A DNA stretch of 11,781 bases from an uncultured Campylobacter sp. (GTDB lineage Bacteria > Campylobacterota > Campylobacteria > Campylobacterales > Campylobacteraceae). Below are positions 1-7,559 of this stretch, in pieces (positions within the stretch are counted from its first letter, which is position 1; each line of letters opens with the position of its first letter). The stretch spans positions 1-11,781 of the forward strand of contig NZ_CALKTL010000043.1 in the NCBI RefSeq assembly GCF_937997405.1, written 5' to 3'. The position numbers were made by a program, and so were the translations under genes. Below the pieces are notes generated by a model. The model saw nothing but the letters and a program-made list of their open reading frames with translations, had not been told where the DNA came from and made no database searches.

Positions 1-283
1 AGTCGTCAAACAGTCGTAGTTGAACAAATAAAAGCTCCGTCGGTTTATTAAAACAAAAAAATTATATTTTAATTATTTTGAAATACTAGGTTTTTATCCT
101 TTATTGAAAAAGTTTATATTAAATGGTTAGTTTATTTTGTTTATATTTTAAGTAGGCTGTCTCCTTTCACCTACATTTCTAGAATTTCAATTTTACTAAT
201 TCAAAATTTCCAAAATAAAAAAGCAGAAAAACTCCTAATTAATAAAAATTTTCCTGCTTAATTTGTTTTTCAATTAATTATTA
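1..283. other. AT-rich non-coding stretch left of pyrG
   Basis: No open reading frame with a plausible start, ribosome binding site and protein-like composition is visible here. The stretch is very AT-rich, like the adjoining pyrG gene. Its right part (211-259) holds the pyrG terminator, listed separately. A short inverted repeat, GTAGG at 152-156 and CCTAC at 170-174, lies in the middle. On the minus strand its loop contains an AAAGGAG-like string, but no start codon follows at a usable distance. The first bases carry a direct repeat of AGTCGT (1-6 and 12-17). I cannot assign a function to the rest. Confidence 0.6.
211..259 (-). terminator. Intrinsic terminator of pyrG
   Basis: Read on the minus strand, just past the pyrG stop codon, AAGCAG (complement of 254-259) pairs with CTGCTT (complement of 221-226). 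The stem extends by four A-T pairs (249-252 with 227-230) after a single-base bulge at 253. The loop is about 18 bases. The distal arm runs straight into a T-rich tract (complement of 211-220, TTTTTTATTTTG in outline). Stem, loop and U-tract in the right order for leftward transcription make this a convincing rho-independent terminator. Confidence 0.75.
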
Positions 284-1894
284 TTATTTTTCGCTTCGTT
301 TCTTTAATGCCGCTTTTATCCAGCCTGTAAACAATGGATGTGGACGATTTGGACGGCTTTTAAATTCTGGATGGTATTGTGATGCTATAAAATATGGATG
401 GTTTTTTATTTCGATTACTTCCACATAATTTCCATCTGGAGATAATCCTACAATATCCATTCCAGCTTTTTCAAATTCTTCCCTGTAAGCATTATTAAAT
501 TCGTATCTATGTCTATGTCTTTCAGTTATTTCAGTTTTTCCATATATATTTGCAGCCAAGCTATCGTCTTTTAATACACATGGATATGCTCCAAGACGCA
601 TTGTCCCTCCCATATCTTTCAGACCTTTTTGCTCTTCCATAAGGCTTATAATTGGATATGAAGTGTCTTTTTCAAATTCTGTCGAAGTTGCATCTTTATA
701 GCCAAGTACATTTCTTGCAAATTCCACACAAGCCATTTGCATTCCAAGACAAATTCCAAAGAATGGAATGTTATTTTCTCTTGCAAATTTTATCGCTTCA
801 ACTTTTCCATCTACTCCTCTGTCACCAAATCCACCTGGCACTAAAATTCCATCATAATCAGCCAGTTTTTTCACATCAAATTCTCCAGCCTTAAAATAAT
901 CAATTTCAACTTTTGTATCAAGATTAAACCCAGCATGCTCGATTGATTCATGAATACTGATATAAGCATCTTTTAATTCAATATATTTTCCAACAACTGC
1001 TACTTTTACAATCTTTTTAGGGTTTTTGAATTTTTCTACCATTTTAGTCCATTCAGTCAGTAACGGCTTTTCATTTTTTATTTTAAAATGTTTACAAATT
1101 ACATCGGCAAGTCCTAATTTTTCCATAGTTAATGGTATTTCGTAAAGACTTTCTGCATCTAATGATTCAATAACTGCTTCTTCATCAATATCACAGAAAA
1201 GTGAGATTTTTTTCTTAATATTCTCATCAACAGGATGTTCACTTCTCACTACAATTACATCAGGCGAGATTCCAAGCCCTTGAAGCATTTTTACACTATG
1301 TTGTGTAGGTTTTGTCTTTAATTCTCCTGCTGCTTTTAAATATGGCAACAATGTTACGTGAATATAAGCGATATTTTCTCTTCCAACTTCTCTCTTTAAT
1401 TGACGAATTGCTTCAATAAACGGATCGCTTTCTATATCTCCAATAGTTCCACCAATTTCAGTAATTACAATGTCAGAATTATTTTCTTCAGCTGCTTTTA
1501 TAACATTATACTTAATTTCATCTGTCACGTGAGGTACTGTTTGTACTGTTCCACCTAGAAACTCTCCACGACGTTCTTTTGCAATAATTTTTGACATAAT
1601 TTTTCCTGTTGTCAAATTATTATATTTTGTCAGATTTTCATTGATAAATCTTTCATAATGCCCCAAATCCAAATCAGTTTCTGCTCCATCTTCTGTAACA
1701 AAAACTTCTCCATGCTGATAAGGACTCATAGTTCCTGGATCCACATTTATATATGGATCAAATTTTTGGATTGTAACTTTATATCCCCGCTCCTTTAATA
1801 GTCTTCCTAATGAAGAAGCCACAATCCCTTTTCCAAGCGATGAAACAACTCCACCTGTAACAAAAATATATTTTGTTGTACTTTGTTTATCCAT
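284..1894 (-). CDS. pyrG: CTP synthase (glutamine-hydrolysing), PyrG
   Basis: CTP synthase makes CTP from UTP, ATP and glutamine, the last step of de novo pyrimidine nucleotide synthesis, in the cytoplasm. The 536 residues match the usual full length of about 535-545. The N-terminal synthetase domain (about 1-270) has the P-loop GGVVSSLGKG at 14-23 and the QKFDPYINVDPGTMSP block at 43-58. The C-terminal class I glutamine amidotransferase domain (about 295-530) has the oxyanion motif PGGFGDRG near 353-360, the nucleophile Cys382 in GICLGMQ, and His508/Glu510 in YHPEF. The triad is complete, so the enzyme should be active. The ATG at 1894 is preceded by a perfect AGGAGG four bases upstream. The gene is far more AT-rich than everything right of about 2300 and its protein looks fusobacterial or clostridial rather than campylobacterial. 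It stands alone, with its own promoter candidate and terminator. Its function is certain from sequence; its genomic placement is suspect. Confidence 0.97.
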   Translation of the reverse strand: MDKQSTTKYIFVTGGVVSSLGKGIVASSLGRLLKERGYKVTIQKFDPYINVDPGTMSPYQHGEVFVTEDGAETDLDLGHYERFINENLTKYNNLTTGKIMSKIIAKERRGEFLGGTVQTVPHVTDEIKYNVIKAAEENNSDIVITEIGGTIGDIESDPFIEAIRQLKREVGRENIAYIHVTLLPYLKAAGELKTKPTQHSVKMLQGLGISPDVIVVRSEHPVDENIKKKISLFCDIDEEAVIESLDAESLYEIPLTMEKLGLADVICKHFKIKNEKPLLTEWTKMVEKFKNPKKIVKVAVVGKYIELKDAYISIHESIEHAGFNLDTKVEIDYFKAGEFDVKKLADYDGILVPGGFGDRGVDGKVEAIKFARENNIPFFGICLGMQMACVEFARNVLGYKDATSTEFEKDTSYPIISLMEEQKGLKDMGGTMRLGAYPCVLKDDSLAANIYGKTEITERHRHRYEFNNAYREEFEKAGMDIVGLSPDGNYVEVIEIKNHPYFIASQYHPEFKSRPNRPHPLFTGWIKAALKKRSEK

Positions 1895-1898
1895 TTTT

Positions 1899-1904
1899 CC
1901 TCCT
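1899..1904 (-). promoter_or_regulatory. Perfect Shine-Dalgarno of pyrG (AGGAGG)
   Basis: The minus strand reads AGGAGG followed by four A residues and the ATG. This full consensus differs from the weaker AAAGG or AAGGA sites in front of several genes in the right part. It fixes the pyrG start. Confidence 0.85.
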
Positions 1905-2453
1905 AATTTTGTTTCACATATATATTAATTTTTATTTATTCTTGGCAATTTACTGAAATATCATTTTACTCTTTAAATATTGCTCAATAACTTTTTTTAT
2001 CTAACAAATATCGATATTTTTTTACTTCAAAACATCTTTCTAAACTTTAAATATATAGTCTCTAAATAAATATATTAATTTTAAATTTTTATTGTGTTTG
2101 CCAATAATTTTTATATCAAAGCATAGAGTAAATGAGAGTTTTAACGCTTAGATTGGTAGTTAATTCGTAAGTCGGTATTGAAGTAGATATCGGATATAGA
2201 AATTTATATAAATCTTGGTAATTAAAGATTTTTCTAAAAGTTTTAAAACCTCAACAATTATACTGTCATTTACTTACAAACTCGGTAAAATCACTGATTA
2301 TTATCGCTAGGCACCTTTAAAATTTGAACTAAATTTCACGTTTTTAGAATTCTTATTAAAACTGAATGCCGTTAAAGCCGCTAATTTATATTTTTTCGCG
2401 ATAGCATATCTTAAAATTCTGATTAAATTTAACACGGCGGCAGATTTTAAAAT
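1905..2453. other. Non-coding junction region between AT-rich and GC-richer DNA
   Basis: No gene is supported on either strand here. Positions 1905 to about 2100 are as AT-rich as pyrG and its flanks. From about 2100 to 2310 the composition is intermediate. From about 2316 the AAATTT hexamers appear (2320-2325 and 2331-2336) that mark all non-coding DNA further right, followed by GC-bearing strings such as AACACGGCGG. No inverted terminal repeats, transposase remnant, tRNA or integrase that could explain an insertion can be seen. The change of origin most likely lies between about 2100 and 2316, but the exact base cannot be fixed by eye. Confidence 0.6.
1919..1948 (-). promoter_or_regulatory. 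Candidate sigma-70 promoter of pyrG
   Basis: On the minus strand a TTGCCA box (complement of 1943-1948) is followed after 18 bases by TATATA (complement of 1919-1924). An alternative reading is ATATAT after 17 bases. This would place the transcript start about 15 bases upstream of the ribosome binding site. In such AT-rich DNA, chance matches are common, so this is a candidate only. Confidence 0.4.
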
Positions 2454-2467
2454 TTACCGCCTTTTTT
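2436..2467 (+). terminator. Plus-direction hairpin with T-tract at the 3' end of the surA-like gene
   Basis: GGCGG at 2436-2440 pairs with CCGCC at 2457-2461, with a 16-base loop that is itself partly self-complementary (TTTTAAAATT). Six T residues follow at 2462-2467, so the strand polarity is right for stopping rightward transcription. On the minus strand the same stem begins in the last codons of the surA-like gene, but no T-tract follows it, so it would be a weak terminator for that gene. No plus-strand gene lies upstream in this window to be terminated. Confidence 0.45.
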
Positions 2468-3344
2468 GCACTTTAACTTTTGGAGCGGTTTTTGCGCCTT
2501 GCGCTTTTGCCTGTGGGCGCTCGATGATGCGGATATTAGCGTTTGAGCGGAGCCTGTCGTTGAACTCAGTGACCGCCTTTTTGCGCTCGGAGGTCACGTA
2601 GCCTTCGATCGCCTTGTCTTGCACACTGTCAAAATCAAGCGTATGAAGCCCCTTTTTGTCGTTTACGTAAAACATTTCGTAGCCGTTGCGCGTAGGGATT
2701 ATCGGCGAAAATTTGCCCTGCTCGACGTTCGTGACGATATATTTGAGCCCCTCGTCCATTTGATTGGCCTTGAGGGTTCCTTTCATCACATACACGTCGC
2801 TTGGGCGGAGCTTTGGATTTGCGCGGATCTTATCTAGCGGAGCCTGAGATTTCGCGATATAGCGGGTGAGCGTGATGCTATCGAAGGTTGTAAATAATGA
2901 ACTATTTTGGCTGTAAAATTTTTTAACATTTTCGGGGGTCGTGCGGTGCTGCACGTCCGCAAATATCGAGCCATAGAGCTTTTCTTCAAGCAGTGTGTGG
3001 CGGATATTTGCTTTAAAGTCATCGTAGTTCATGCCTTGCTTTTGCACAGCGGTTTTGAGTTGGTCTAAGCTAAGCTTATTTTGATCAGCGATCGCTTTGA
3101 GTCTCGCGTCGATCTCCGCGTCATTTACCGCGATGCCGCGGCGTTTAATCTCGGATTGTTGCAGCTTTTGCCCGATTAAAATTTCCATCGCAGCTTGCGG
3201 CGAAGCGCCCGTTAGCTTCTGAACTTTGGCTAGTTCGTAGCCGGTGATGGGCTCATTATCTACCACGGCGATGACGCCGTTTACTACTTCGGCATTTGCA
3301 CAAACAGCACAGATCATTGCGGAAAAAAGCAGTTTCTTTATCAT
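2454..3344 (-). CDS. SurA-like periplasmic peptidyl-prolyl isomerase/chaperone
   Basis: This 296-residue protein begins with a signal peptide (about 1-18, MIKKLLFSAM then a hydrophobic run ending CANA before EVVNG). It should act in the periplasm on unfolded outer-membrane proteins. Residues about 20-140 form the helical SurA-N-type chaperone module, recognisable from NGVIAVVDNEPIT at 22-34. Residues about 155-230 resemble a parvulin-type rotamase domain and close with FSPIIPTRNGYEMFYVNDKKG at 212-232. The C-terminal 20 residues are Lys/Arg-rich and low in complexity. Family knowledge: Campylobacter jejuni Cj1289 is such a SurA-like protein and also lies divergent from a gltX. Whether the single rotamase domain is catalytically active cannot be told from sequence. 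The ATG is preceded by AAAGG (complement of 3351-3355) six bases upstream, and by a promoter candidate at 3391-3419. It stands alone in its transcription direction. Confidence 0.88.
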   Translation of the reverse strand: MIKKLLFSAMICAVCANAEVVNGVIAVVDNEPITGYELAKVQKLTGASPQAAMEILIGQKLQQSEIKRRGIAVNDAEIDARLKAIADQNKLSLDQLKTAVQKQGMNYDDFKANIRHTLLEEKLYGSIFADVQHRTTPENVKKFYSQNSSLFTTFDSITLTRYIAKSQAPLDKIRANPKLRPSDVYVMKGTLKANQMDEGLKYIVTNVEQGKFSPIIPTRNGYEMFYVNDKKGLHTLDFDSVQDKAIEGYVTSERKKAVTEFNDRLRSNANIRIIERPQAKAQGAKTAPKVKVQKRR

Positions 3345-3363
3345 TTTTAACCTTTATTTAGTC

Positions 3364-3378
3364 TTTTTGCTTTATAAT
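3364..3378 (+). promoter_or_regulatory. Campylobacter-type promoter of the gltX operon
   Basis: The plus strand reads TTTTTG (3364-3369), a three-base gap, then a perfect TATAAT (3373-3378). Campylobacter sigma-70 promoters are known for a T-rich TTTTTTG block directly in front of a strong -10 box and for lacking a conserved -35, and this matches. The transcript would start near 3385, giving a leader of about 44 bases to the gltX ATG. Confidence 0.65.
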
Positions 3379-3390
3379 TACAAGATCGCG

Positions 3391-3419
3391 ATTATAACAT
3401 TAAATGGTAATTTTTGCAA
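3391..3419 (-). promoter_or_regulatory. Extended -10 promoter of the surA-like gene
   Basis: On the minus strand TTGCAA (complement of 3414-3419) is followed after 17 bases by a perfect TATAAT (complement of 3391-3396). A TGT triplet stands just upstream of the -10, that is, an extended TGn -10. The start would be near 3384, leaving a leader of about 40 bases. The core lies inside the gltX leader, so the two divergent promoters overlap. Confidence 0.6.
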
Positions 3420-3423
3420 AGGA
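3418..3423 (+). promoter_or_regulatory. Ribosome binding site that decides the gltX start
   Basis: AAAGGA at 3418-3423 stands five bases before the ATG at 3429. An in-frame TTG at 3414 would add five residues, but it lies in front of this site and would leave no ribosome binding site of its own, so 3429 is taken as the start. Confidence 0.8.
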
Positions 3424-3428
3424 ATTTT

Positions 3429-4808
3429 ATGATAGTAACTCGTTTTGCGCCGAGTCCTACGGGATATTTACATATCGGCGGACTTAGAACGGCGCTTTTT
3501 AGTTATCTTTACGCTAGAGCAAACGGCGGCAAATTCCTGCTGCGTATTGAGGACACTGATCTGAAGCGCAATTCGCAGGAGGCTGCTAAGGCGATCGAGG
3601 AAGCCTTTAAGTGGTGCAATCTGGACTATGATGGGCAGATCGTGTATCAAAGCTCGCGCTTCGATCTTTACAAACAATATGTCCAAAAGCTGCTAGATGA
3701 GGGTAAGGCGTACAAGTGCTATATGAGCAAGGACGAGCTTGACGAGCTGCGAGCGCAGCAGGAAGCTCGCAAAGAGCGCCCGCGCTACGATAACCGCTAT
3801 CGCGATTTTACCGGTACGCCACCTGCAGGGATCGAGCCCGTAGTGCGTATAAAAGCCCCGCTTAGTGGCACGATAGAATTTAGTGACGGCATCAAGGGTG
3901 AGATAAAATTTAATGCTGCCGATATTTTGGACGATTTCATCATCGCGCGTTCCGACGGCACGCCTACGTATAACTTCACGGTCGTGATCGACGACGCGCT
4001 GATGGGCGTCACGGACGTGATCCGCGGCGACGATCATCTAAGCAATACCCCAAAGCAGATCGTGCTTTATAACGCGCTAGGCTTTAAAATCCCGAAATTT
4101 TACCACGTCGCGATGATCAACGGCACCGACGGCAGCAAGCTAAGCAAACGCCACGGCGCTACCGACGTGATGGAGTATAAGCGCATGGGTTATCTGCCGC
4201 AAGCTCTGCTAAATTTTTTAGTACGCCTAGGCTGGAGCCACGGGGATGATGAAATTTTTAGCATGGAGGAGATGAAGCGATATTTTGATCCTAACCATAT
4301 CAGTAAAAGCTGTAGCACCTTCAATCAAACCAAGCTCGAGTGGCTCAATGCGCATTATATTAAAAACTCTGACGACGACGAGCTTGTCTTGCAGCTTGTG
4401 GAATTCGGCGTCGATATTCGCTCGCACGCGAAAAAACATCTCATCGCGCAGCAGTACAAACAGCGCGCAAAGACGCTAGTGGAGATGGCCGAGGGCATTA
4501 AAATTCTTCTAAATCGCCCGAGCTGCTACGACGAGAAAGCGTATAAGAAATTTGTAACCGAAAGTTCGCTAAGCTTACTCGCAAAATTTGCGGATACTCT
4601 AAGCGCAAATTTAAATGCAAAGGAATGCGAGGAAAGGACGATGGAGTTTTTGGACGCAAGCGGCGCCAAGCTAAAGGATCTTGCCCAGCCGCTGCGCGTT
4701 GCGATCACGGGGGGAAGTGTAAGTCCGTCGATTTTTGAAATTTGTGAAATTTTAGGAAGCGACGAAGTTAAAACGAGAATTTCAAATTTAATCAAAAAAG
4801 GATTATAA
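3429..4808 (+). CDS. gltX: Glutamate--tRNA ligase GltX (GluRS1-like)
   Basis: This cytoplasmic class I aminoacyl-tRNA synthetase charges tRNA-Glu with glutamate. With the ATG at 3429 it has 459 residues, a normal length. The N-terminus carries the signature APSPTGYLHIGG (7-18), containing the HIGH-type motif at 15-18. The IEDTD motif is at 40-44, and the KMSKS-type loop reads KLSKR at 237-241. The C-terminal alpha-helical anticodon-binding half is present to the end. Family knowledge: epsilonproteobacteria usually have two GltX proteins, one canonical and one that charges tRNA-Gln with glutamate for the amidotransferase GatCAB. From remembered sequences this copy resembles the canonical Helicobacter pylori GluRS1 type (YLHIGGLRTA, long insert ERPRYDNRYRDF) rather than GluRS2. 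A second copy would lie outside the window. It is the first gene of the operon, one base upstream of the malic enzyme ATG. Confidence 0.96.
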   Translation: MIVTRFAPSPTGYLHIGGLRTALFSYLYARANGGKFLLRIEDTDLKRNSQEAAKAIEEAFKWCNLDYDGQIVYQSSRFDLYKQYVQKLLDEGKAYKCYMSKDELDELRAQQEARKERPRYDNRYRDFTGTPPAGIEPVVRIKAPLSGTIEFSDGIKGEIKFNAADILDDFIIARSDGTPTYNFTVVIDDALMGVTDVIRGDDHLSNTPKQIVLYNALGFKIPKFYHVAMINGTDGSKLSKRHGATDVMEYKRMGYLPQALLNFLVRLGWSHGDDEIFSMEEMKRYFDPNHISKSCSTFNQTKLEWLNAHYIKNSDDDELVLQLVEFGVDIRSHAKKHLIAQQYKQRAKTLVEMAEGIKILLNRPSCYDEKAYKKFVTESSLSLLAKFADTLSANLNAKECEERTMEFLDASGAKLKDLAQPLRVAITGGSVSPSIFEICEILGSDEVKTRISNLIKKGL

Positions 4809-4809
4809 A

Positions 4810-6066
4810 ATGGCTAAAGTAAACGTTGAAGCAGCTTTGAAGTACCACATAGGCGGTAAAATCGGTACGAATGTAAAAACACCCTGCGCTACAGCGGAGG
4901 ATTTGGCGCTTGCATATACGCCGGGCGTCGCGGAGCCTTGCAAGGTGATCGAAGGTGATCACGAGGCTGCGTTTAAATACACGAATAAAGCCAATCTCGT
5001 AGCCGTTATCACTAATGGCACAGCGGTTTTGGGGCTTGGTGATATCGGCGCAATCGCCGGAAAGCCCGTAATGGAGGGTAAAGCGGTTTTGTTTAAAAAA
5101 TTCGGCGGCGTTGATGCCTTCGATATTGAGATCGACGAAAAAGATCCTAAAAAGATAATTGAAATTTGCAAAGCGCTTGCGCCTACGTTCGGCGGTATAA
5201 ATTTAGAGGATATCAAAGCTCCCGAGTGCTTCGAGATAGAGCGCGAGCTGCAAAAAGCCGTCGATATCCCCGTCATGCACGACGATCAGCACGGTACTGC
5301 GATGATTACGGGCGCAGGGCTAATCAACGCAGCCCTTATCAGCGGCAAAAAGATCGAGGATATGAAGATCGTAGTCAGCGGCTCGGGTGCTGCTGGCATA
5401 GCGTGTGCAAAGATGTATCGTAATTTAGGCGCCAAACATATCATAATGCTCGATTCCAAAGGGGTGATCCACAAGGGTCGCACCGATCTTACCGAGCAGA
5501 AGAAAGAATTTGCCCTAGACACCACAGATCGCACGCTAGAGGATGCGATGAAGGGCGCGGATATGTTTTTGGGCCTTAGCAAGCCGGGCGTTTTAACCAA
5601 AGAGATGGTAAAGACTATGGCGCCGCATCCAATCATTTTTGCGCTTGCAAATCCGGTACCGGAAATTTATCCAAGCGAGGTCGAGGAAGTACGAAACGAC
5701 GCGATCGTAGGCACAGGCAGAAGCGACTTTGCAAATCAGATCAATAACGTTTTGGGCTTTCCGTATATCTTCCGCGGCGCGCTTGACGTAAGAGCCAAAA
5801 AGATTACCGAAAATATGAAAATTGCGGCCGCTCGCGCGATGGCGGATCTTGCTCGCGAAGAGGTTCCTGCAGAAATCCGCAAGATGCTGGGCAAAGATAG
5901 CTTAAAATTCGGCAAAGACTACGTGATCCCAAATCCTTTCGATCCGCGCGTATTTGCCGTGATCTCGACGGCGGTTGCAAAAGCTGCGGTAGATGACGGC
6001 GTCGCTCGCGTCAAAGAGTTCGACGCTGCGGCTTATAAAAAAAGCCTAGAAGCCAAAAAGCTATGA
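4810..6066 (+). CDS. Malic enzyme (oxaloacetate-decarboxylating, probably NADP-dependent)
   Basis: This enzyme oxidatively decarboxylates malate to pyruvate in the cytoplasm, yielding reduced NADP or NAD and linking the C4-acid pool to pyruvate. At 418 residues it is the short single-unit bacterial type without the phosphotransacetylase-like C-terminal domain of E. coli MaeB. Visible motifs are YTPGVAEPC (36-44, catalytic Tyr36), MEGKAVLFKKFGG (88-100, with catalytic Lys91), LEDIKAP (132-138), MHDDQHGTA (156-164, metal-binding aspartates), the dinucleotide-binding SGSGAAGIACA (190-200), and ALANPVPEIYP (278-288). The start lies one base after the gltX stop, with AAAGGA at 4797-4802 inside gltX, so the two are co-transcribed and probably translationally coupled. 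Campylobacter jejuni carries the same pair (Cj1287c next to Cj1288c). Cofactor choice is inferred from family members, not read from the sequence. Confidence 0.95.
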   Translation: MAKVNVEAALKYHIGGKIGTNVKTPCATAEDLALAYTPGVAEPCKVIEGDHEAAFKYTNKANLVAVITNGTAVLGLGDIGAIAGKPVMEGKAVLFKKFGGVDAFDIEIDEKDPKKIIEICKALAPTFGGINLEDIKAPECFEIERELQKAVDIPVMHDDQHGTAMITGAGLINAALISGKKIEDMKIVVSGSGAAGIACAKMYRNLGAKHIIMLDSKGVIHKGRTDLTEQKKEFALDTTDRTLEDAMKGADMFLGLSKPGVLTKEMVKTMAPHPIIFALANPVPEIYPSEVEEVRNDAIVGTGRSDFANQINNVLGFPYIFRGALDVRAKKITENMKIAAARAMADLAREEVPAEIRKMLGKDSLKFGKDYVIPNPFDPRVFAVISTAVAKAAVDDGVARVKEFDAAAYKKSLEAKKL

Positions 6067-6110
6067 TTTTTTGCTCTAACACGAGGCTAGATTAAATTTA
6101 AGAGGCGTAA

Positions 6111-7559
6111 ATGAAAGATTTGGCTTTACTTACCGATTTTTATCAGCTTAGTATGATGCAGGGTTATTTTTTTACAAAGCTCGATCAGACGGCGGTTTTT
6201 GACGTTTTTTATCGCAAAAACCCAAGCGGCGGCGGTTACGCGATATTTTGTGGCTTAAACGAGGTCGTGGATTATATCGAAAATCTCAAATTTAGTGACG
6301 ACGATATCGCGTATCTAAAAAGTTTAAATTTCTTTAAGCCGGAATTTTTGGAATTTCTAAGAGGCTTTAAATTTAGTGGCGAAATTTACGCCATGGATGA
6401 GGGGCAGATCGTATTTCCGCACGAGCCGCTAATTCGAGTCAAGGCAAACATTATGGAGGCGCAGCTCATCGAAACTGCGATCCTAAATACTATAAATTTT
6501 CAAACTCTCATCGCTACGAAAAGCTCGCGTATAAACTTTAGCGCCAAAAATGATCCAGTGATGGAGTTTGGCTTGCGCCGCGCTCAGGGGCGAAGTGCGG
6601 GCATCTACGGCGCAAAGGCTGCGATTATAGGCGGTTGCATCGCCACGTCAAACGTGCTCGCCGCAAAGAAATTTGACGTCCCTGCGATCGGCACTCACTC
6701 GCACTCGTGGATTCAGAGCTTTGATAGCGAGCTGGAGGCGTTTCGCGCCTACGCTAAAATTTATCCGAACAGCACGCTTTTGCTCGTCGATACCTACGAT
6801 ACTCTCGCAAGCGGCGTGCCGAATGCGATCAAGGTTTTTAAAGAGCTTCGCGCGAGCGGTCATGAGCCGCTTGGAATCCGCATAGATTCGGGCGATCTGG
6901 AGTATCTGACCAAGCAGGCGCGTAAGATGCTCGACGCGGCGGGCTTTGAGAACGCAAAGATCACCGCATCTAACGATCTGGACGAATACGCGATCGATCA
7001 GCTTAAGCTCTTCGACGCCAAAATCGACAACTGGGGGATCGGCACGAGGCTTATTACGGGCGGAGATAGTTCGAGCCTCGGCGGCGTGTATAAGCTAAGC
7101 GGTATCGAAAAAGATGGCGAGATCATAGCTAAGATCAAAATTTCAAACGATCCGCGCAAGATCAATAACCCGGGCTACAAGCAGGTCTTTAGACTCTACG
7201 ACAAAGATAACGGCATGGCGCTTGCCGATCTGATCGCGCTTGATGGAGAGAGCATAGACGAGAGCGCGCCGCTTGAAATTTTTCATCCTCTTTACACCTA
7301 CAAGCGTAAAATTTTAACGAATTTCAGCGCGCATAAGCTCTTACGTCCCGTTTTCAAGGAGGGCAAATTCGTAGGTGTGCGCCGCACGGTAAGCGAGATC
7401 GCGCGTTTTAGCAAGGAGCAGAAGAGTAAATTTTGGCTCGAGCACCTTCGCAACGTCCATCCGCAAAGCTACAAAGTGGATCTCTCTCAAAAGCTTTGGG
7501 ATATCCGAAAATCACTCATCAACGAGTGTAACCTAAATTTAAAGGAGAAATATGTTTAA
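6111..7559 (+). CDS. pncB: Nicotinate phosphoribosyltransferase PncB
   Basis: PncB joins nicotinate and PRPP, with ATP hydrolysis, to nicotinate mononucleotide, the entry of the Preiss-Handler NAD salvage route, in the cytoplasm. The 482 residues fit the longer NAPRTase form found in many Gram-positives. Signatures are TDFYQLSMMQGYF at 8-20, DVFYRKNPSGGGY at 31-43, FGLRRAQG at 153-160, the GTHSHSW loop at 194-200 that includes the expected active-site histidine, VDTYDT at 226-231, GIRIDSGDL at 255-263 and WGIGTRLITGGDSSSLGG at 308-325. The ATG at 6111 follows AAGAGG (6100-6105). There is no hairpin or clear promoter in the 44 bases after the malic enzyme, so it probably belongs to the gltX operon. 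In C. jejuni, as I recall, the uracil phosphoribosyltransferase upp sits at this place, so the gene content here appears to differ. It overlaps the next gene by eight bases. Confidence 0.95.
   Translation: MKDLALLTDFYQLSMMQGYFFTKLDQTAVFDVFYRKNPSGGGYAIFCGLNEVVDYIENLKFSDDDIAYLKSLNFFKPEFLEFLRGFKFSGEIYAMDEGQIVFPHEPLIRVKANIMEAQLIETAILNTINFQTLIATKSSRINFSAKNDPVMEFGLRRAQGRSAGIYGAKAAIIGGCIATSNVLAAKKFDVPAIGTHSHSWIQSFDSELEAFRAYAKIYPNSTLLLVDTYDTLASGVPNAIKVFKELRASGHEPLGIRIDSGDLEYLTKQARKMLDAAGFENAKITASNDLDEYAIDQLKLFDAKIDNWGIGTRLITGGDSSSLGGVYKLSGIEKDGEIIAKIKISNDPRKINNPGYKQVFRLYDKDNGMALADLIALDGESIDESAPLEIFHPLYTYKRKILTNFSAHKLLRPVFKEGKFVGVRRTVSEIARFSKEQKSKFWLEHLRNVHPQSYKVDLSQKLWDIRKSLINECNLNLKEKYV

Noticed and set aside
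1..17. Direct repeat AGTCGT at the left window edge
   Set aside because: Only two six-base copies; not enough for a repeat array, and no spacer regularity.
152..174. Small hairpin with an AAAGGAG-like loop on the minus strand, considered as a riboswitch or IS end
   Set aside because: The stem is only five base pairs, no start codon follows at a suitable distance and no matching second end or target repeat was found.
652..894. Plus-strand open frame inside pyrG
   Set aside because: It is the complement of a well-conserved gene, has no start signals and a low-complexity His/Leu/Gln content.
3414..3428. TTG start extending gltX by five residues
   Set aside because: The AAAGGA site at 3418-3423 lies behind the TTG and correctly in front of the ATG at 3429, where GltX proteins normally begin.
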